NCBI GenBank assembly: GCA_001414345.1
Contig: LLCB01000019.1
Location: forward strand, 62,001 to 126,000
Direction: 5' to 3'
Source of the DNA: Hymenoscyphus infarciens
Taxonomy: Eukaryota > Ascomycota > Leotiomycetes > Helotiales > Helotiaceae
Length of the DNA: 64,000 nt
Position 1 is the stretch's first letter. Each line of letters opens with the position of its first letter. Shown piece after piece: positions 13,118 through 25,647 of this stretch. The notes beneath the pieces are model-generated. The model saw nothing but the letters and a program-made list of their open reading frames with translations. It ran no database searches and had not been told where the DNA came from. The translations under genes and the position numbers were made by a program.

Positions 13118-13998
13118 ATGAAGTCTACAACCCTCCTTACGCTTCTGGGTCTGTCACTTCAAGTAACTATCTCTAACCCAATTATCTGCCCACTAAATTG
13201 ATTGAGTTCCAGACATTCGCATTACCCACTCCAGATATCACTCGTTCCGATTCTCCCATACTCTACAAAGACGTATCTTCAATTACTTCGAGCCCCACTC
13301 TCGAAATTGGAGGACTGAACATCGAGAAACGAGGTCAAGTAAGTTTTCACCCTCCCCCCACCCCGGAACCCATTTTGACCATCTGATCTAACGCACAAAC
13401 TCCACCATAGCAAAGCGTAGTCTGTTGTTCGGCCATGACAGATGCCCATGGCTGGGTGGGTATTCTCCGAGTTATTCTTTCCTCTTCCGGGTTGTCTTGG
13501 GAGGGTTAATACACCATTTCCTCCTCAGACAACCCACTTCCTCCTCTTTTTCCCAATCATAATTCTAGAAAGGGTAATACTAACTCCGAGATCAACCGCA
13601 GCTACCAACAGCAGATGCAAATCTAGGATATAATATCGAGGAAGCAGATAAGTCTCACGGCCTAGCCGAGGTACCACAGAAAACCTGCGCACAACTTACC
13701 TGCGTTGGTCAAGCAGGAATATCAATATGCAATGATGTTTGTCCCTTCCCTTTCACCTAGTGGCCCTATACTTCAAATGGAGGACAGACGAGTAGAAACA
13801 CTGACGCCTGGACAGAACGACCATCCTATTAGCGTAGATATGAAAGTTGTTTCAGCCTATGCTGGGGCAATAAAAGACATCTGTGGAAGGACAGGACAAG
13901 GATATTGCGGACAGACTTTTGATGACGGGGGATTTAATGTTATTGCGAGAGCGGAGACTTGTGTGCATCTAGAGTTGCTTGTTGTACCACATCCATAG
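13118..13998 (+). CDS. Small secreted cysteine-rich protein with Kex2-type site (effector candidate)
   Basis: The exons I propose are 13118-13162, 13207-13338, 13411-13455, 13602-13736 and 13816-13998, giving 179 aa. Exon 1 encodes a signal peptide, MKSTTLLTLLGLSLQ. Exon 2 is a Cys-free propeptide ending ...LNIEKR, a dibasic Kex2-type processing site. The rest is a mature domain with eight Cys, beginning with VVCC and including TCAQLTC, DICGRTGQGYCGQTF and ETC. Donors are gtaact, gtaagt, gtgggt and gtttgt; acceptors are gag (or ttccag six bases later), atag, cgcag and gacag. The intron at 13456-13601 and its donor are the least certain. The family is unknown to me. Size, secretion, Cys content and position beside RIPed repeats fit a candidate effector or an antimicrobial-type protein. 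The 3' end runs almost into a 43-bp G run. Confidence 0.62.
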
Positions 13999-14014
13999 AG
14001 GGGTGTTGATGCGC

Positions 14015-14016
<2 letters not shown>

Positions 14017-14059
<43 letters not shown>
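14017..14059 (+). repeat. 43-bp pure G homopolymer
   Basis: Forty-three consecutive G residues lie just after the stop of the secreted Cys-rich gene. Such a run is rare in fungal DNA and is prone to sequencing and assembly error, so its true length is doubtful. It could form G-quadruplex structure if real. Confidence 0.9.
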
Positions 14060-14061
<2 letters not shown>

Positions 14062-14286
14062 TCTTGAGTTCGCTTTATACGCTGGGGTGATAGACATAGG
14101 GGAGTAGTGTTTAGATACTCAAGCATCGTCATTCTATTAACATTCATAATCTTATGATTGAGCTTCGGCGCATGACGGTGAGCAAGCACGAAATATTCCT
14201 GCTCCTGACTATTCATTGAGAAAATTATTCTCCCAAGTAAAAACAGGCAGTACATCGAACCACCCATTCTCCTCCCTTCGTAACAA

Positions 14287-14640
14287 TCACACCAAATCTC
14301 TAGGTCTGAACTGCACCATAGGGCCATTCTTAATAGCAAGATAGTTATCCCCAACTTGAAAGTGTCCCTTGCCTCTCCTTCTCTATCCCAGTTCGTTTTC
14401 CCCTCCGCCAACACCATCCCCTTTAACACATTTAAGTTCCATCCTCCATACTGTTCTTCCTACGCTATTTATCATCTCTAACATCGCTAACTTCATCCCA
14501 GCACAATTCCCAACCCCAGCGGAGAAGGGAAAAAACCCAGTTTTTGCTCTCGCCATATCCTCAGCAGTGAATCCAGTTTGCTCACCAGTAATCCATCTCT
14601 CTGGTTGGAAGACCCATGGATCCCGATATATAGCACCATG
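14287..14640 (-). pseudogene. Cytochrome P450, C-terminal fragment
   Basis: Reading the reverse strand from 14640, the frame opens with YRDPWVFQPERW, the PERF-type region. The heme-binding loop FFPFSAGVGNCAGMKLA follows, with the Cys that ligates heme iron, then helix L. The frame has a TAG at 14383-14385 and then resumes in the same frame with NYLAIKNGPMVQFRPR, a normal P450 C-terminal strand, ending at TGA 14287-14289. Everything N-terminal, including the ExxR helix, is missing because the fragment ends at the junction with RIPed DNA at 14640. P450s are heme monooxygenases of the endoplasmic reticulum; this one cannot function. Confidence 0.8.
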
Positions 14641-17276
14641 ATTTATATTATACTCTTAAAAAAGCTTATTACTTATAATTATATGAATTAAATTTTAATA
14701 TCTCTACTTATCTTAATTTAAAATTCTTTCTTTCGAGCCTATTTAGCACGTATATAATTTAATATAGATATATAATATTTATATACGAGTATAGAGTCAA
14801 AAGCTGCTCGTATATATCGATTTATATTATAAGTTTAACTTTGAATATATTCTATATTATTTAGCTTATATATATTTCAGTGTATATTTCGTTAACTCTA
14901 GGCTACGTCTCTAGTAGTAGTTATAGTAGTAATAGTAGTATAAGGAGAAAAGATATATATATATAAAAAAGTTAAAGGTTAAGTAGTTAAAAGAGTATAT
15001 TATTTAATTTCAGTAGTATATATTCTTATAAATATATTTAAAAGATATACGAGCAAAAGTATATACTATAATATATACTAGCTAAACGTTCGTATATATT
15101 ATATATTACCTTATTAATTTTAGTAGTGTATATATAATAAAAGAACTAATATATACGAGCTAAATAGTCTCTTAATTATAAATTTCATAAAAGATATTAG
15201 TAAAGAATTAAAATAGAAAATTATTAAATTTTTTAAAAACTTTTATAATATTTAATTAAACTATATAATATAATTAAAGAAGTAATATAAAAGCAATTTA
15301 GTAGATAATAAGTAAAGCTAGAGTATTTTATTACTTTAAATAATTTCTAAAAATCTCAAATATTTATATAAAAGACTTATATAATATAAAGAAATTAGAT
15401 TAGATATAGTTACTAAGTTATATCAGAGACTATTTAAAGAAGAAACTAAGTTAATAACTACTCTCTAGCTATAGTAGTAGTTAAATCTACTTATTTTTAA
15501 CTTTTAATCTTAAAATCTAAAATATTTATATAAAAGACTTATATAATAATTAAAACTTAGATTAGATATAGTTATAATATAGTATAATAGATTTTGCTAA
15601 GAAGAAAGCAAGTTAATAGCTAGTCTCTTACTAATTAATAGTTAGTTTTATTTATTTTATAAGTCTAATATAACTACTTTAGCTCTTAATTTTTCTTAGT
15701 ATAAGAAATAATTAGATTAGATTAGATTAATAATTTATAGTTAATCTAATCATAGAGTAATAAGGTCTTAATTATTATTAATTAGATTATTAATTAATTA
15801 ATTAGATGATATAGCACGTGACCGGCCCGAAGGTATCGAAGGCCGGGCCTTGCCCCGGGATAGTATCGGAGTAGCGTTCTAGCACTGCCGAGAGCTTAAG
15901 CGAGACCTCCTAAACAGTCTTTTTAGACGTAACTTCTTTATTTTAAGTCTTAATAAACTAGCTATTAATTATTTAGTAATATATCTCTTTAGTTATTCTT
16001 ATACTCTATATATAGACGCGTTTAGTAGTCCGGTTTAAAACTACTCTTATTTAAGATAGTTTTAGACTAAAATCTAAGTAGCTTTAAACTATAATACTAC
16101 TAAACTAGTTTAGAAGTACTAAGATATTAAAATCTAAATTAAAGCTATTTATACTTACTCTATATATAGTAGAGCTACGTCTCTTTCTATCTCTCTTATA
16201 TAGAAGTCTTTCTAATATAGCTAATTACTACTATAAATAGATATATTATACTACTTATACTAGCTCTTAGTTTAACGTATATAAGATAGACGCGCTATAT
16301 ACTTAAAAGGCCTTCTTTTTAAAAGGCTTTCTTTAGTAGCTTTTAAGACTCTTTTAGTAGACTTTTTAGTACTAGGAGTAGTATTAACTTTACGCTATTC
16401 TAGAGAAAGCATATTAAGTAAAAGAAGAATAAAAGAGTATAAAAGTAGTAGTAGAAGTAGTAGAAGCTTATATACTTATATTTATAGATAAGCTAACTTA
16501 TACTAAAATAATTATTTTTTTAGTAATACTTTTTAAATATACGATTATAGGTAAATTATTATTAAATTTCTATAACGTTATATACTTTAGTAGAGTTTAA
16601 AGAATAAGATAATAATTTAAATATTTAGTTATATTAGAGCTAGAAATATAAGATTAGAACCGCGTTTTACTAAATTACGTAGAGTATAAGAAGAACTAAA
16701 GAGATATAAATAAATAATATATCTAATTAGTAATTTACTAAATATTTTATTTTTAAAAAAGAGACTTTATATCTAAAAAGATATATACTATTCAAATAAA
16801 GAGAAAGTTAAAAGTATTAGAAGCTAGTATAAAACTAAAAATATATTAGTATATCTAGTATTAGTATATAAATAGCTAGAGACTAGTTATTAGACTTTAG
16901 ATAATACTTAGACTTAAACTTAATTAGACTATTCTTTATCTTCTCTTAAGTAGCTAGCTTTATAAAGATTTATAATTTAAATTAAAAAGAATAGATCTTA
17001 AATTCTAAGACTTAAATCTATCTAAGCTACTTTATATAATATCTTTTTAAGTTTTAAAATAATAGAATTTTTATTTTATTTTAATTTGAATCTATTTTAT
17101 ATTTTATATTTTATATTTTTAGATTCGCTAACTTTTTATATATAAAAAAATAAAACTACTACTTAGAAATTATTAAGTTAATAAATATAGTTTATTTTAT
17201 TTATATAAAGAGTTATTTTTTTAAGAAAAGCTAAGAGTCTATTTAGCTAGTATATTTTCTAAATAGTTTAGAATAT
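14641..17276. repeat. AT-rich RIPed repeat block
   Basis: This stretch is CA/TG-depleted with no coding frame. A segment from about 15975 to 16180, containing GACGCGTTTAGTAGTCCGG, recurs at 48615-48830. A further match continues near 16290-16650 with 49200-49600, so both belong to one dispersed repeat. A GC-rich patch at 15812-15915 is listed separately. About 15690-15810 has many TTAATTA/ATTAGATTA units. Confidence 0.8.
15812..15915. other. GC-rich patch inside RIPed DNA
   Basis: About 100 bp of normal or GC-rich sequence sits within DNA that is otherwise nearly free of CA and TG. It contains CACGTG (15815-15820) and an inverted pair, GGCCCG at 15824-15829 with CGGGCC at 15844-15849, able to form a hairpin. 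It has no coding frame. It may be single-copy DNA between two repeats or the surviving end of an element. Confidence 0.5.
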
Positions 17277-17587
17277 TATAACAATATGCTGTCATTCTAG
17301 ATAGCTAGGAGTACCTGCTACTTATGAGGTTTTAGCAGTTGTTGTCTTATATTGTCTGTTTTAGAAAGGTTACGTAGGTTTGAGCTTTTGTATTAGCCGA
17401 GGTTATTCGGTTTCGGACCTTTTTATATAGTCCGAACCTCTTATATATAGCAGCCTACTCTCCTAGAGTCAGAAAAGGCCAGTTTAGCCTTTTCTTCCGT
17501 ATTAGTGCCTAGTATCTACATACGTCATTCTACTATACGCACTCCTATATGCCTCTACTGTAGTTATATGTATTTCGTGCTATTATA
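17277..17587 (-). repeat. Solo LTR with 5-bp target duplication
   Basis: This 311-bp sequence is the reverse complement of the LTRs at 5708 and 9388, with relatively few RIP changes. The perfect 5-bp duplication AATAT lies at 17272-17276 and 17588-17592. No internal region is attached. Confidence 0.85.
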
Positions 17588-17592
17588 AATAT

Positions 17593-20500
17593 ATACTACT
17601 AAAAAGAAGTTATAATAATATTTAATAATTTACTATATTTAATAATTTAAAAAAACTAAAATATTTAGCTTATATATTTTTTAAGCTAGATTATTTAGTA
17701 AAATACTCTAATATTAATAGAAAAGATTATTCTTACTAAGAAAAGGTTATTATTCTATTATTACTAAAACTATAATACTTAAAATATATTCTAGTATATC
17801 TTTTCTTATTTACTTATACTATCTAAGTAGTAGTTTAAATCTAGCTCTAAGATATATAAGCTAAATAATTATAGAATATATTATCTAAATAATTAAATAA
17901 TAAAGAAATATATACTATATTATCTTTAAAAGGTCTTAGTATATTTAATAGACTATTTATTATATAGATCTCTCTAAACTTAGTATAGCTAGTATAATAA
18001 GTCTTAATAGTAATATTATAAAGCTAGTAGAATAGTATAATATTAACTAAAAAGAGAAGAAAGTTAAAGCTTATATTTTTAAATATATAGTTATACTATT
18101 ATATAAAATACTATATTTAATTAGAACTAGCTATATCTTTACTCTAGTTAACTTAAATTATATAATTCTATAATACTATTTTTTAAGATAACTTAAAAGA
18201 AGATTAATATTTTCTAATTCTTATTTATAGGTTTCTTTGAGTACCTTCTTATAACTATTATTTTCTTATACTTATTTACTCTAGAAACTACTTAAACTTT
18301 ACTTATTATAATAGTTTTATTATATTATTAGTAATTATATCTTTTATAGAAATAAAGTTAACTTATAAACGTTTTTACTTTATAAGATCTTAAATAAAGT
18401 AATAACTAATAGTAATATACTCTAATAATTCATTTAAATAAGTATTTTAAGTTAGTATAATTATATCTTAGTTATTAATAAATATTTATATAAGCTAAGA
18501 ACTTTCTCTTATATATATTACTAGTCTAAGGTCTTATAGAAGCTATCTAAGCTACTTTTCTTATTTATAGTTATAGTAATATAAAATATATACTACTATA
18601 GAAGAGATAGATAGAAGTAAGCTAGACGTATACTATAAATAAGAACTAGATAAGTATAATAATAGAGAAGAGAGTAGATAAGATAATAGTCTACTTAGTC
18701 TATAACCTATAAATAGAGTAGATACTAATTAAGAATATACTCTAGTAAGTAAGACTAAGAAGAGTACTTATAATAAATAACCTAAATACTTACTACTCTT
18801 TATAAGATATATATAAGAGATATAATAAGAACGTAGACCTTATTTTTAAACTTATTATACTATAGATACTAGAGAGAGATATACTTTATAATAAAGCTAT
18901 ATAAAGAAGAGAAGGCTTTTATAACTTTATAATTAACCTTACCTTCTCTACTAAGAACGTAGTAGCCTAGTAAAGGTCTCTAAACCTACTAAGATTAGAC
19001 TATATAGCTTAACCTTTTATAATAAAAGTAAGAGAAGGAAGAAAGATATTATAAGCGTCTAGATTTAGCTAAAGACTAATAAATAAGATCCTAGTTAAAG
19101 TAGAAGCCTCTTACTTAGAAACACTTATAATCTAAAATATATAAGAACTTAAGAAAGTAGTATAAAGACTTATAAAGGACTTTTAAAGAATAGTAAAGGC
19201 TTTAATACTATTTTAAAAGCTAGATAGAGAGAGAGAATAGCTTTAGTAGAATATAAAGATTAAAGAAGTATTAAGAAAGGTAAAGAAATATAAAAAGACT
19301 TAGAAAGAGTACTAAATAAAGAGCTTAAGATAGTAGCTTAATAACGCTTTTTAAGAACTTTAAATAGTAAGTAGAAAAGTAAAGATAAAGAGCTAGAAAG
19401 AAGTACTAGTAGAGGTAGTAAAGAATAAAAAGAAACTCTAGATACTTAAGAAGTAGATATACTTTAAAGAATATATAAGACTAGAAGTACTAATACTACT
19501 AATACTTATATTACTTAATAGAATAAAAGATAAGACTTACTAAGAGAAGGCTTATATCTTTATAGAAAAGTTCTTCTTAGAGTTAATAGCTAACTGCTTA
19601 AACGTTCTTAATAAAGACTAGAATACTAAGAGCTTTTCTAAGAGATACTTAGTAAGCTAATATATAATAAAGAAGTATATTAAAATAACTATAAGATTAA
19701 TACTATAGAAAGCGCTAAGACTTAATATACTAGTAAATAGCTTCTTAAAAGCTTATAATAAACTACTTTATAAAGTACTTACTATAATAGTAGAAGTAAG
19801 CTTCTACTTATAATACTTCTTATTCTACTTCTACTATATAAAGGTAGTAGTATTAAGAAAACTAAGTAAAATAACTAAGAAGTAGAGTAAGATAGAGGCT
19901 TACTAGCTAATAGTACTACTCTTAACTATAGATAAGATCTTTAAAAAAGTAATAGTATAAAAGCTTATATAGCTTATAAAGGAAATAGTAATATTACTAG
20001 GGTTATAAATAAGTAACTAGAAGTACTAAAATATAAAGCTAGTAATTAGAATAGTAATAAAGAGTATATATATAGTATAAGAAAATAAGAGCTATATATT
20101 CTTAGCCTAACTAGATATAGTAGAAGCTTTTAACTAAGTAGACTATATATAACTACTTTATATATTAAAAAAGAAGAAGGTTTTATAATAAGTAATAATA
20201 TAAATAGAAAGCTTCCTTTTTAGATAAAGAGCTATACTATTCTTTAATAGATAATTAATAGATAAAAGAGACCTTAAATAGAGTATTCTATAAAGATTAG
20301 TACTATTACTAATACTATTTATTCTCTTTACCTTAATACTATATAAGAACCTAGTAAGAATTAATAAGCTTATTATAATAGGCTTTATAAATAATATAAA
20401 TCTACTTATAATATTAAAAAGTATAATAGTAAACTATAAGATACTTAAGATAGCTTAAGAAGTATATAATAAGTAGGTAAATAAGTAAGAGATAGCTTTT

Positions 20501-22000
20501 AGCCTAGAAAAGATAGTACTTATATACTTTATAAGAATAAGAGTACTATAGAGAGAGATAGTCTAGTTTAAGAAGATAAGGCTTATACTAGTTAAGTATA
20601 TAAGGTTTCTAGAAGTAGAGTTTAATAGGAAACTAAACTAGAAGATATACTAAGAAAGAGTCTAAAAGAAGCTTATAATATAGACCTTTATACTTATAAG
20701 GCTTATTAGAAAGATATAGAGAGTAGACTACTACTAAGTAAAACAGATATATATAATAGTAATAAGGAGTATAATAGTATATAAGACGTTAGTATAGTAC
20801 TATACTATACTAAAAGAAGGGAATATAAAGAGAATAGTAAGAAGCTTCTCTATATAATAATTAGAATACTTATAAATAGTAATAAAGGTATATAAAGCTA
20901 TCTTAGTTTAAAGCCTAAAAGTTAAAGTAGACTATATACTAATTAACCTATATCTTAACTTATAAGTAGCTACTTTTAAAAAAAAGTTTTAAAGATCTAA
21001 GCTAGAAGAACTAATCTAGAATACCTATAGATATATAATAATATAGTTAAAGAGGAGAAAAAGAAGTAAACTAATAAAAGTAAAGAAGGTAATACTATAC
21101 TTATAGATAGTAAGGTAGAAGTAGGAAGAGAAGTAGAGAGTAGAAGAAGTAGGATTTAAGTATAATACTATACTTATAAAATAGAAGAACCGTCTAAAGA
21201 CTTAAAAGAGAAGGACTTAAAAGAAGAACCTAATATAATATATAAAAGCGTTAGATAAAGTAGACCTAGATAAGTAAGAGCTATAAAAGGTTTATAAAGA
21301 GCTTACTAAGATAAAGAGTTTACTACTTATCTAAGTATAAATAAGAGTAATAAGACTAAACGCCTTCCTCTTTATAAGAAGAGTACTAAACTAAGTTATA
21401 CTATAGTATATTTATATAAATAGTAGAGAGATAATAGAACACCTAGTCCTATTTTACTAAGATATTTTATAAGAAAGAGATATACTTATAAGAGCTTTAA
21501 AGAAGAGGATTAAGGATTTATAAGAGCTAAGAGGAGTACTAGTAGATAGAAAACTAGTATTAAGAGTAATTACTTAGCTACTTAGGCTAGGAAGACTCTA
21601 AGAATATAAACTAGTATTAGAATTACTTAAGAAGAGAGAGGAAAGTAAAAAAGAGGTAAAAGAAAGAGAGAAATAAGAGAAGAAAGCTAAGGTATACTAG
21701 AAGGTAAGACCTTAGCTCTAATAATTCTAGAGATAAATATACCTCTTATACTACTAATATATATTTTAATAGATTAAATATACTAACCTACTATACCCCT
21801 CTACTATATTACTAAGTTAGAGAGATAAGCTCTAAATAGATAGTAGTAGGAACTAAAGAAAAGGAGAATTATATTTATAAGGAAGCTTAAAAAGTAAAGA
21901 AGAACGAGCTAAAAGGCTATATAAACTAGAACAGAAGATGTACTACTTACTCTTAGAGCTTGGCCTACGGCCTACGCAGCGTAAGAATAATAATAATAAT
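17593..22000 (+). mobile_element. Tad1-like LINE, RIPed copy 1
   Basis: The forward strand carries the skeleton of a non-LTR retrotransposon. A reverse-transcriptase region lies near 20100-20500, where the catalytic F-I/V-D-D box is still visible at 20383-20400 as GFINNINLL with both Asp codons turned to Asn codons. A downstream segment ends in a tail gtaag(AAT)n at 21981-22000. The same order and tail occur in copy 2 (35880-41010). Tad1-type LINEs transpose by target-primed reverse transcription in the nucleus. This copy has stop codons throughout and is dead. The 5' boundary is unclear: homology to copy 2 is plain from about 18550, and 17593-18550 is AT-rich and less certain. Confidence 0.7.
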
Positions 22001-22423
22001 TAAATTATTTAGGTTATATCTTTAGAGTCGCTACGTTTTAGAGTCGCTGCGACTAACTCGTATAGCGAGTTAGTAGGGAATCTTAAAACAAATAATTTAA
22101 GTAGACTTTTACTTAATTATATGATTAGTTACTCTCTTTACTCACTACGCTTAATAAATCCTAAATATAGAAATCTCTGAAGCCAACTAGTACTCACCTC
22201 GATTCAAAGTTCTCTCTTCGATTATGAATATACTTTGTTCATTATTATTTTATTACTTTGTTTATCTCAACCCAGCTATGCCACATCCCACCCGGCAAAT
22301 GTGTTCAGCAAACCATCATGGTACTAACCCGACCACTATGGTACTATATCAGACCCCTCAATAACTGAGCAGCCCCAAGCTCAAGCAAAGATATCAACCA
22401 AAGTCCTCTATATCTGCACCCCA
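22001..22423. other. Spacer between LINE tail and beta-glucosidase gene
   Basis: RIPed sequence fades into normal composition here, from about 22150. It holds the inverted pair CGACTAACTCGTATAGCGAGTTAG near 22048-22072. No gene is seen. The right half should contain the 3' untranslated region and polyadenylation signals of the minus-strand gene ending at 22424. Confidence 0.5.
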
Positions 22424-25400
22424 TCAAGCAAGTTTTCCACTAAGCACCAAATCCCTCGAGCTCCTTCCAACATACACCGTCTTCTCAAACTCACTCACCA
22501 CCCAGTTTTGTGACACCGTATCCCAGTTACTAACATCCCTCCGTGTGAGCCCATAAGTAAAAGTCTGTTCCTCCCCAACATCAAGGATCAAATCGTCAAA
22601 CGCCCTAAGCACAACCTTGGGATCCGTTGGTCCACCAAGAGAAAGATAAAGCTGGGGGATTTCCACTCCTTTGACAGAGCCGGTGTTTTTGATAGTGGCG
22701 GAAACCGTGTAAACCACATCCCAAAGCTGTCGGTTACCACCCGCCGATCCACCAGCTGGAACCTTGGGTTGTGGCGAACTATCTGTAGCTCCTACAGGCC
22801 AACTCTGAGTCTGGTTTCTGAGAACGGGTCCGTCGAGGTAAGGGTAAATGTATTTATAAATCGCCCGGAATCCAACAGGGAACTCGGCACTATCCTCATC
22901 CGTATCGATCGTGCCAAGAGTAGGTGCAGCCTCCGTCTTGCCAGTGGTAGGTTCATACGGTCCCGGATCATTCTTGACAATTTGGAGGTTGCTGTAAGTG
23001 AAATTCGTATACGACAATCCAAACCCGAATTCATACGAAGGCTCGATACCTTTAGCATCAAAATGACGGTAATCAATGAAAACACCCTCATCAAAATCAA
23101 GTTGGCTGGGAGTTTCAGTTGGTGTGTAAACAATATCCACCCCCCAATCCTCGCGTTTCTTGCCCCATGTGAAGACCGACTTTGCAGATGGGTTTCGTGC
23201 ACCGTAGAGGATATCAGTGATTGCATTTCCGGATTCCTGACCTGGTAGACCGGCCCAGAGGATGGCTGTGACGTTGGGGTTGTTTTTCAAATCCTCAACG
23301 ATGACTGCGCCGACGGTGTGGAGGACGACAATTGTGTTGGGGTTTTGAGAAGCGACGTGTTTGACGAGGGCATCTCCGTTACCCCATAGAGTCAAGTTGT
23401 TTCGATCACCGGCGTTTCCGTCAACGGTGATATAGCCTTCTCCCGCGTTTGCATTTACGAACACAAGAGCGACTTCAGCGCCAGAGACGGCTTTGGTAAC
23501 TGCATCGAAATTGTAGTTGTCGCTAATGTTGGCAAATGTGGACTTGTCTTTGGCAGCTTGAGCGCTGAGAGCGGTGACTGGTGCGATAAGATATGGGAAT
23601 TGCGCGGTTCCACTTCCCCATCCCTGAAAACCAATTAGTTACAGCTCCTCAACTTTGAAGTTGTCTTCTTACCATTGCCAATGTACCAATGTTACACCCT
23701 CGATCGCCACAAGAATTTGGTCCCGCCGGATTATCATGAGCGTCCTCGCCAATGACAGCAACACTCTTAGGTGCCTTCAAAGGAAGAGCATTATTAACGT
23801 TCTTTAAAAGAACAGTCGAAGCACCAGCAATTTCCCGAGCTAGACGCTTGTGATCCCCTTGTACATCGACATGAAAGTTCACCTGCTGATAATTTTCTTG
23901 TGGTTGAGGATGTTGATAACCAAATGTCTCCGAGGTCCAAGAGTTGAAATTAGGTTCAATACGTCCATTGTCGACACCAACCTTGTAGTATGCCTGGGAT
24001 AAATTAGTCTGAGATCATGTTCCACAATCAAGATGCCGTTAATTTGATGTGCAGCGGCCCGAGGTGATACTTACAGCCATAATTCGTGTAGCCATGTCGT
24101 CAAGTCTCCATTGTGGAATGGTACCATTGATAACAGCCGCCGTAAGATTGCCACCCCAGTATGTGTCTCCTGAGCCCAGATCTTTGTCGCCAGCCATTGT
24201 CATATCGAGACCAGCGAAAGCTGATGCAACGCCAGTATGTTGAGCCGCCCAATCACTGACCACGAAGCCCTGGAAATCCAATTCGTTTTTGAGGAGGTAG
24301 TTGAGCGTGTAACTGTTGGCAGAACCGTAACTGTTGTTGATTTGATTGTAAGAGCACATGACTGATCCAACACCAGCGCGAACGGCATCTGCGAATGGCC
24401 TAGAAATGTGTTAGTGGTGGCTTGCAGTTCCCCCGAAACTATCTCACCATAGATACAACTCATGAATCGTCTTATCATCAATATTTGCAGAGTAAGCAGG
24501 TGTAACTCCGTCAATCTGACGATTATGTTCCTGCTCGTTTCCAATGTAATGCTTTGCGTTGGCAATTACACCAGCATCTTGGATACCCTTGATTGTCTCA
24601 GCCATGGCTACTCCAGTCAAAACTGGATCAGGGCTGAAACCTTGAGAACCGAAAGTCAGCACATTTCCGCAAATATCGGGAAAGAAAATTTACCTTCCCA
24701 ATTACGGCCACCTGCTGGAGCACGACCAATTGGGCCCGCGACTGGACCCAATTGCACATCCACGCCCTTTCCTTTATGCTCGGCTCCCATTCCATTTCCA
24801 CGACTCTTGAATAATCGAGTGGTCCATGTAGCGGCGGTGTTCATTCCAGAGGGCCAGGCAGTTGCAAGATCAGCTATGAATAGTTAGGATGGGATTGAAA
24901 ATCAAAACCAAGATTTCATGAAGTGAATTGTGTGACTTACCAAAACGAATTCCGAGAGGACTATCCTGCAAACAGAATCCACGGAATCCCAGACGAGGAA
25001 TAGATCCCGTGTTTCCTACGCAAGCTTCGCCTTCCCATCTAGTTCAATGTTAGCCTTTCTGTTTTGCCAAAAGAAAATTGAGATTGCAAGTCGGCTAATA
25101 CTTTTGAGAGCAAAGACAGGATTGAAATCTAGATCGCGCCAACAGGCCAGCCTAGACCAAAGTATTGAAACTTCCACTTCTGATTATGAACCCCAATTGA
25201 AGCACGCAAAGAGACCAATCGCGATGGAATTCATTGAACTCTCCCTGAGAGTAGAGAAATCCCATTGAAGCCACCCCCTCTCCAAACGCGCAAGGGGAGT
25301 AATTGCCTCTCGTTCGCCACAACTGCCCCTCCACCACACGGAATCCATGAACCGCAAAACCAGAAAAACAGGTAGACAAAAGAAGGTAGCAGTTAAAAAA

Positions 25401-25632
25401 AGGAAAAAAAAAAAGAAAAAGCTTACCCGACACCCGTAGTCAAATTGACCTTCTCCAACAGAGTAAGCTGGCTCACAAAAGCCTGCGCCCTCTCATACGC
25501 ATCCTGCCACCCATTGCCCCCTCTCATCCATGGCGAGGGGTAATGGGGAGGAGAAGTAGCACCATGGAGTTGCGCATGGGAGGTGGTAACTGCCAAAGCA
25601 AGCACCGAGGTGAAGGTAGAAGACCACAACAT
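22424..25632 (-). CDS. Secreted GH3 beta-glucosidase
   Basis: The exons on the minus strand are 25632-25427, 25038-24941, 24873-24694, 24640-24448, 24399-24075, 23993-23673 and 23623-22424; they join to 2523 nt, 840 aa, in frame. The order is a signal peptide (residues 1-20, ending SHA), the GH3 TIM-barrel domain with substrate-binding NAKHYIGNE (Lys191-His192) and the nucleophile in VVSDWAAQ (Asp275), then the alpha/beta sandwich domain ([18 protein letters not shown]) and a C-terminal fibronectin-III-like domain. Length and all landmarks match secreted fungal enzymes that cut cellobiose and other beta-glucosides to glucose. The first intron is long (388 nt) and the other five are 48-81 nt. 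No damage is seen. GH3 includes related specificities, so the substrate is inferred. Confidence 0.93.
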
Positions 25633-25647
25633 GATGAATTGGGTCGA

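Noticed and set aside
13857..14429. 190-codon minus-strand frame with a proline run
   Set aside because: The proline run is just the complement of the 43-bp G tract, and the rest is antisense to the secreted Cys-rich gene or out of frame with the P450 remnant.
14369..14641. Pro-rich forward frame of 90 codons
   Set aside because: It is antisense to the clear P450 heme-binding region on the minus strand.
22769..23248. 159- and 144-codon frames overlapping the beta-glucosidase last exon
   Set aside because: They are shadow frames of a well-supported GH3 exon with conserved catalytic-domain motifs.
24049..24887. Forward frames within the beta-glucosidase exons
   Set aside because: Antisense to exons that carry the KH and SDW motifs; splice sites and phase on the minus strand all agree.
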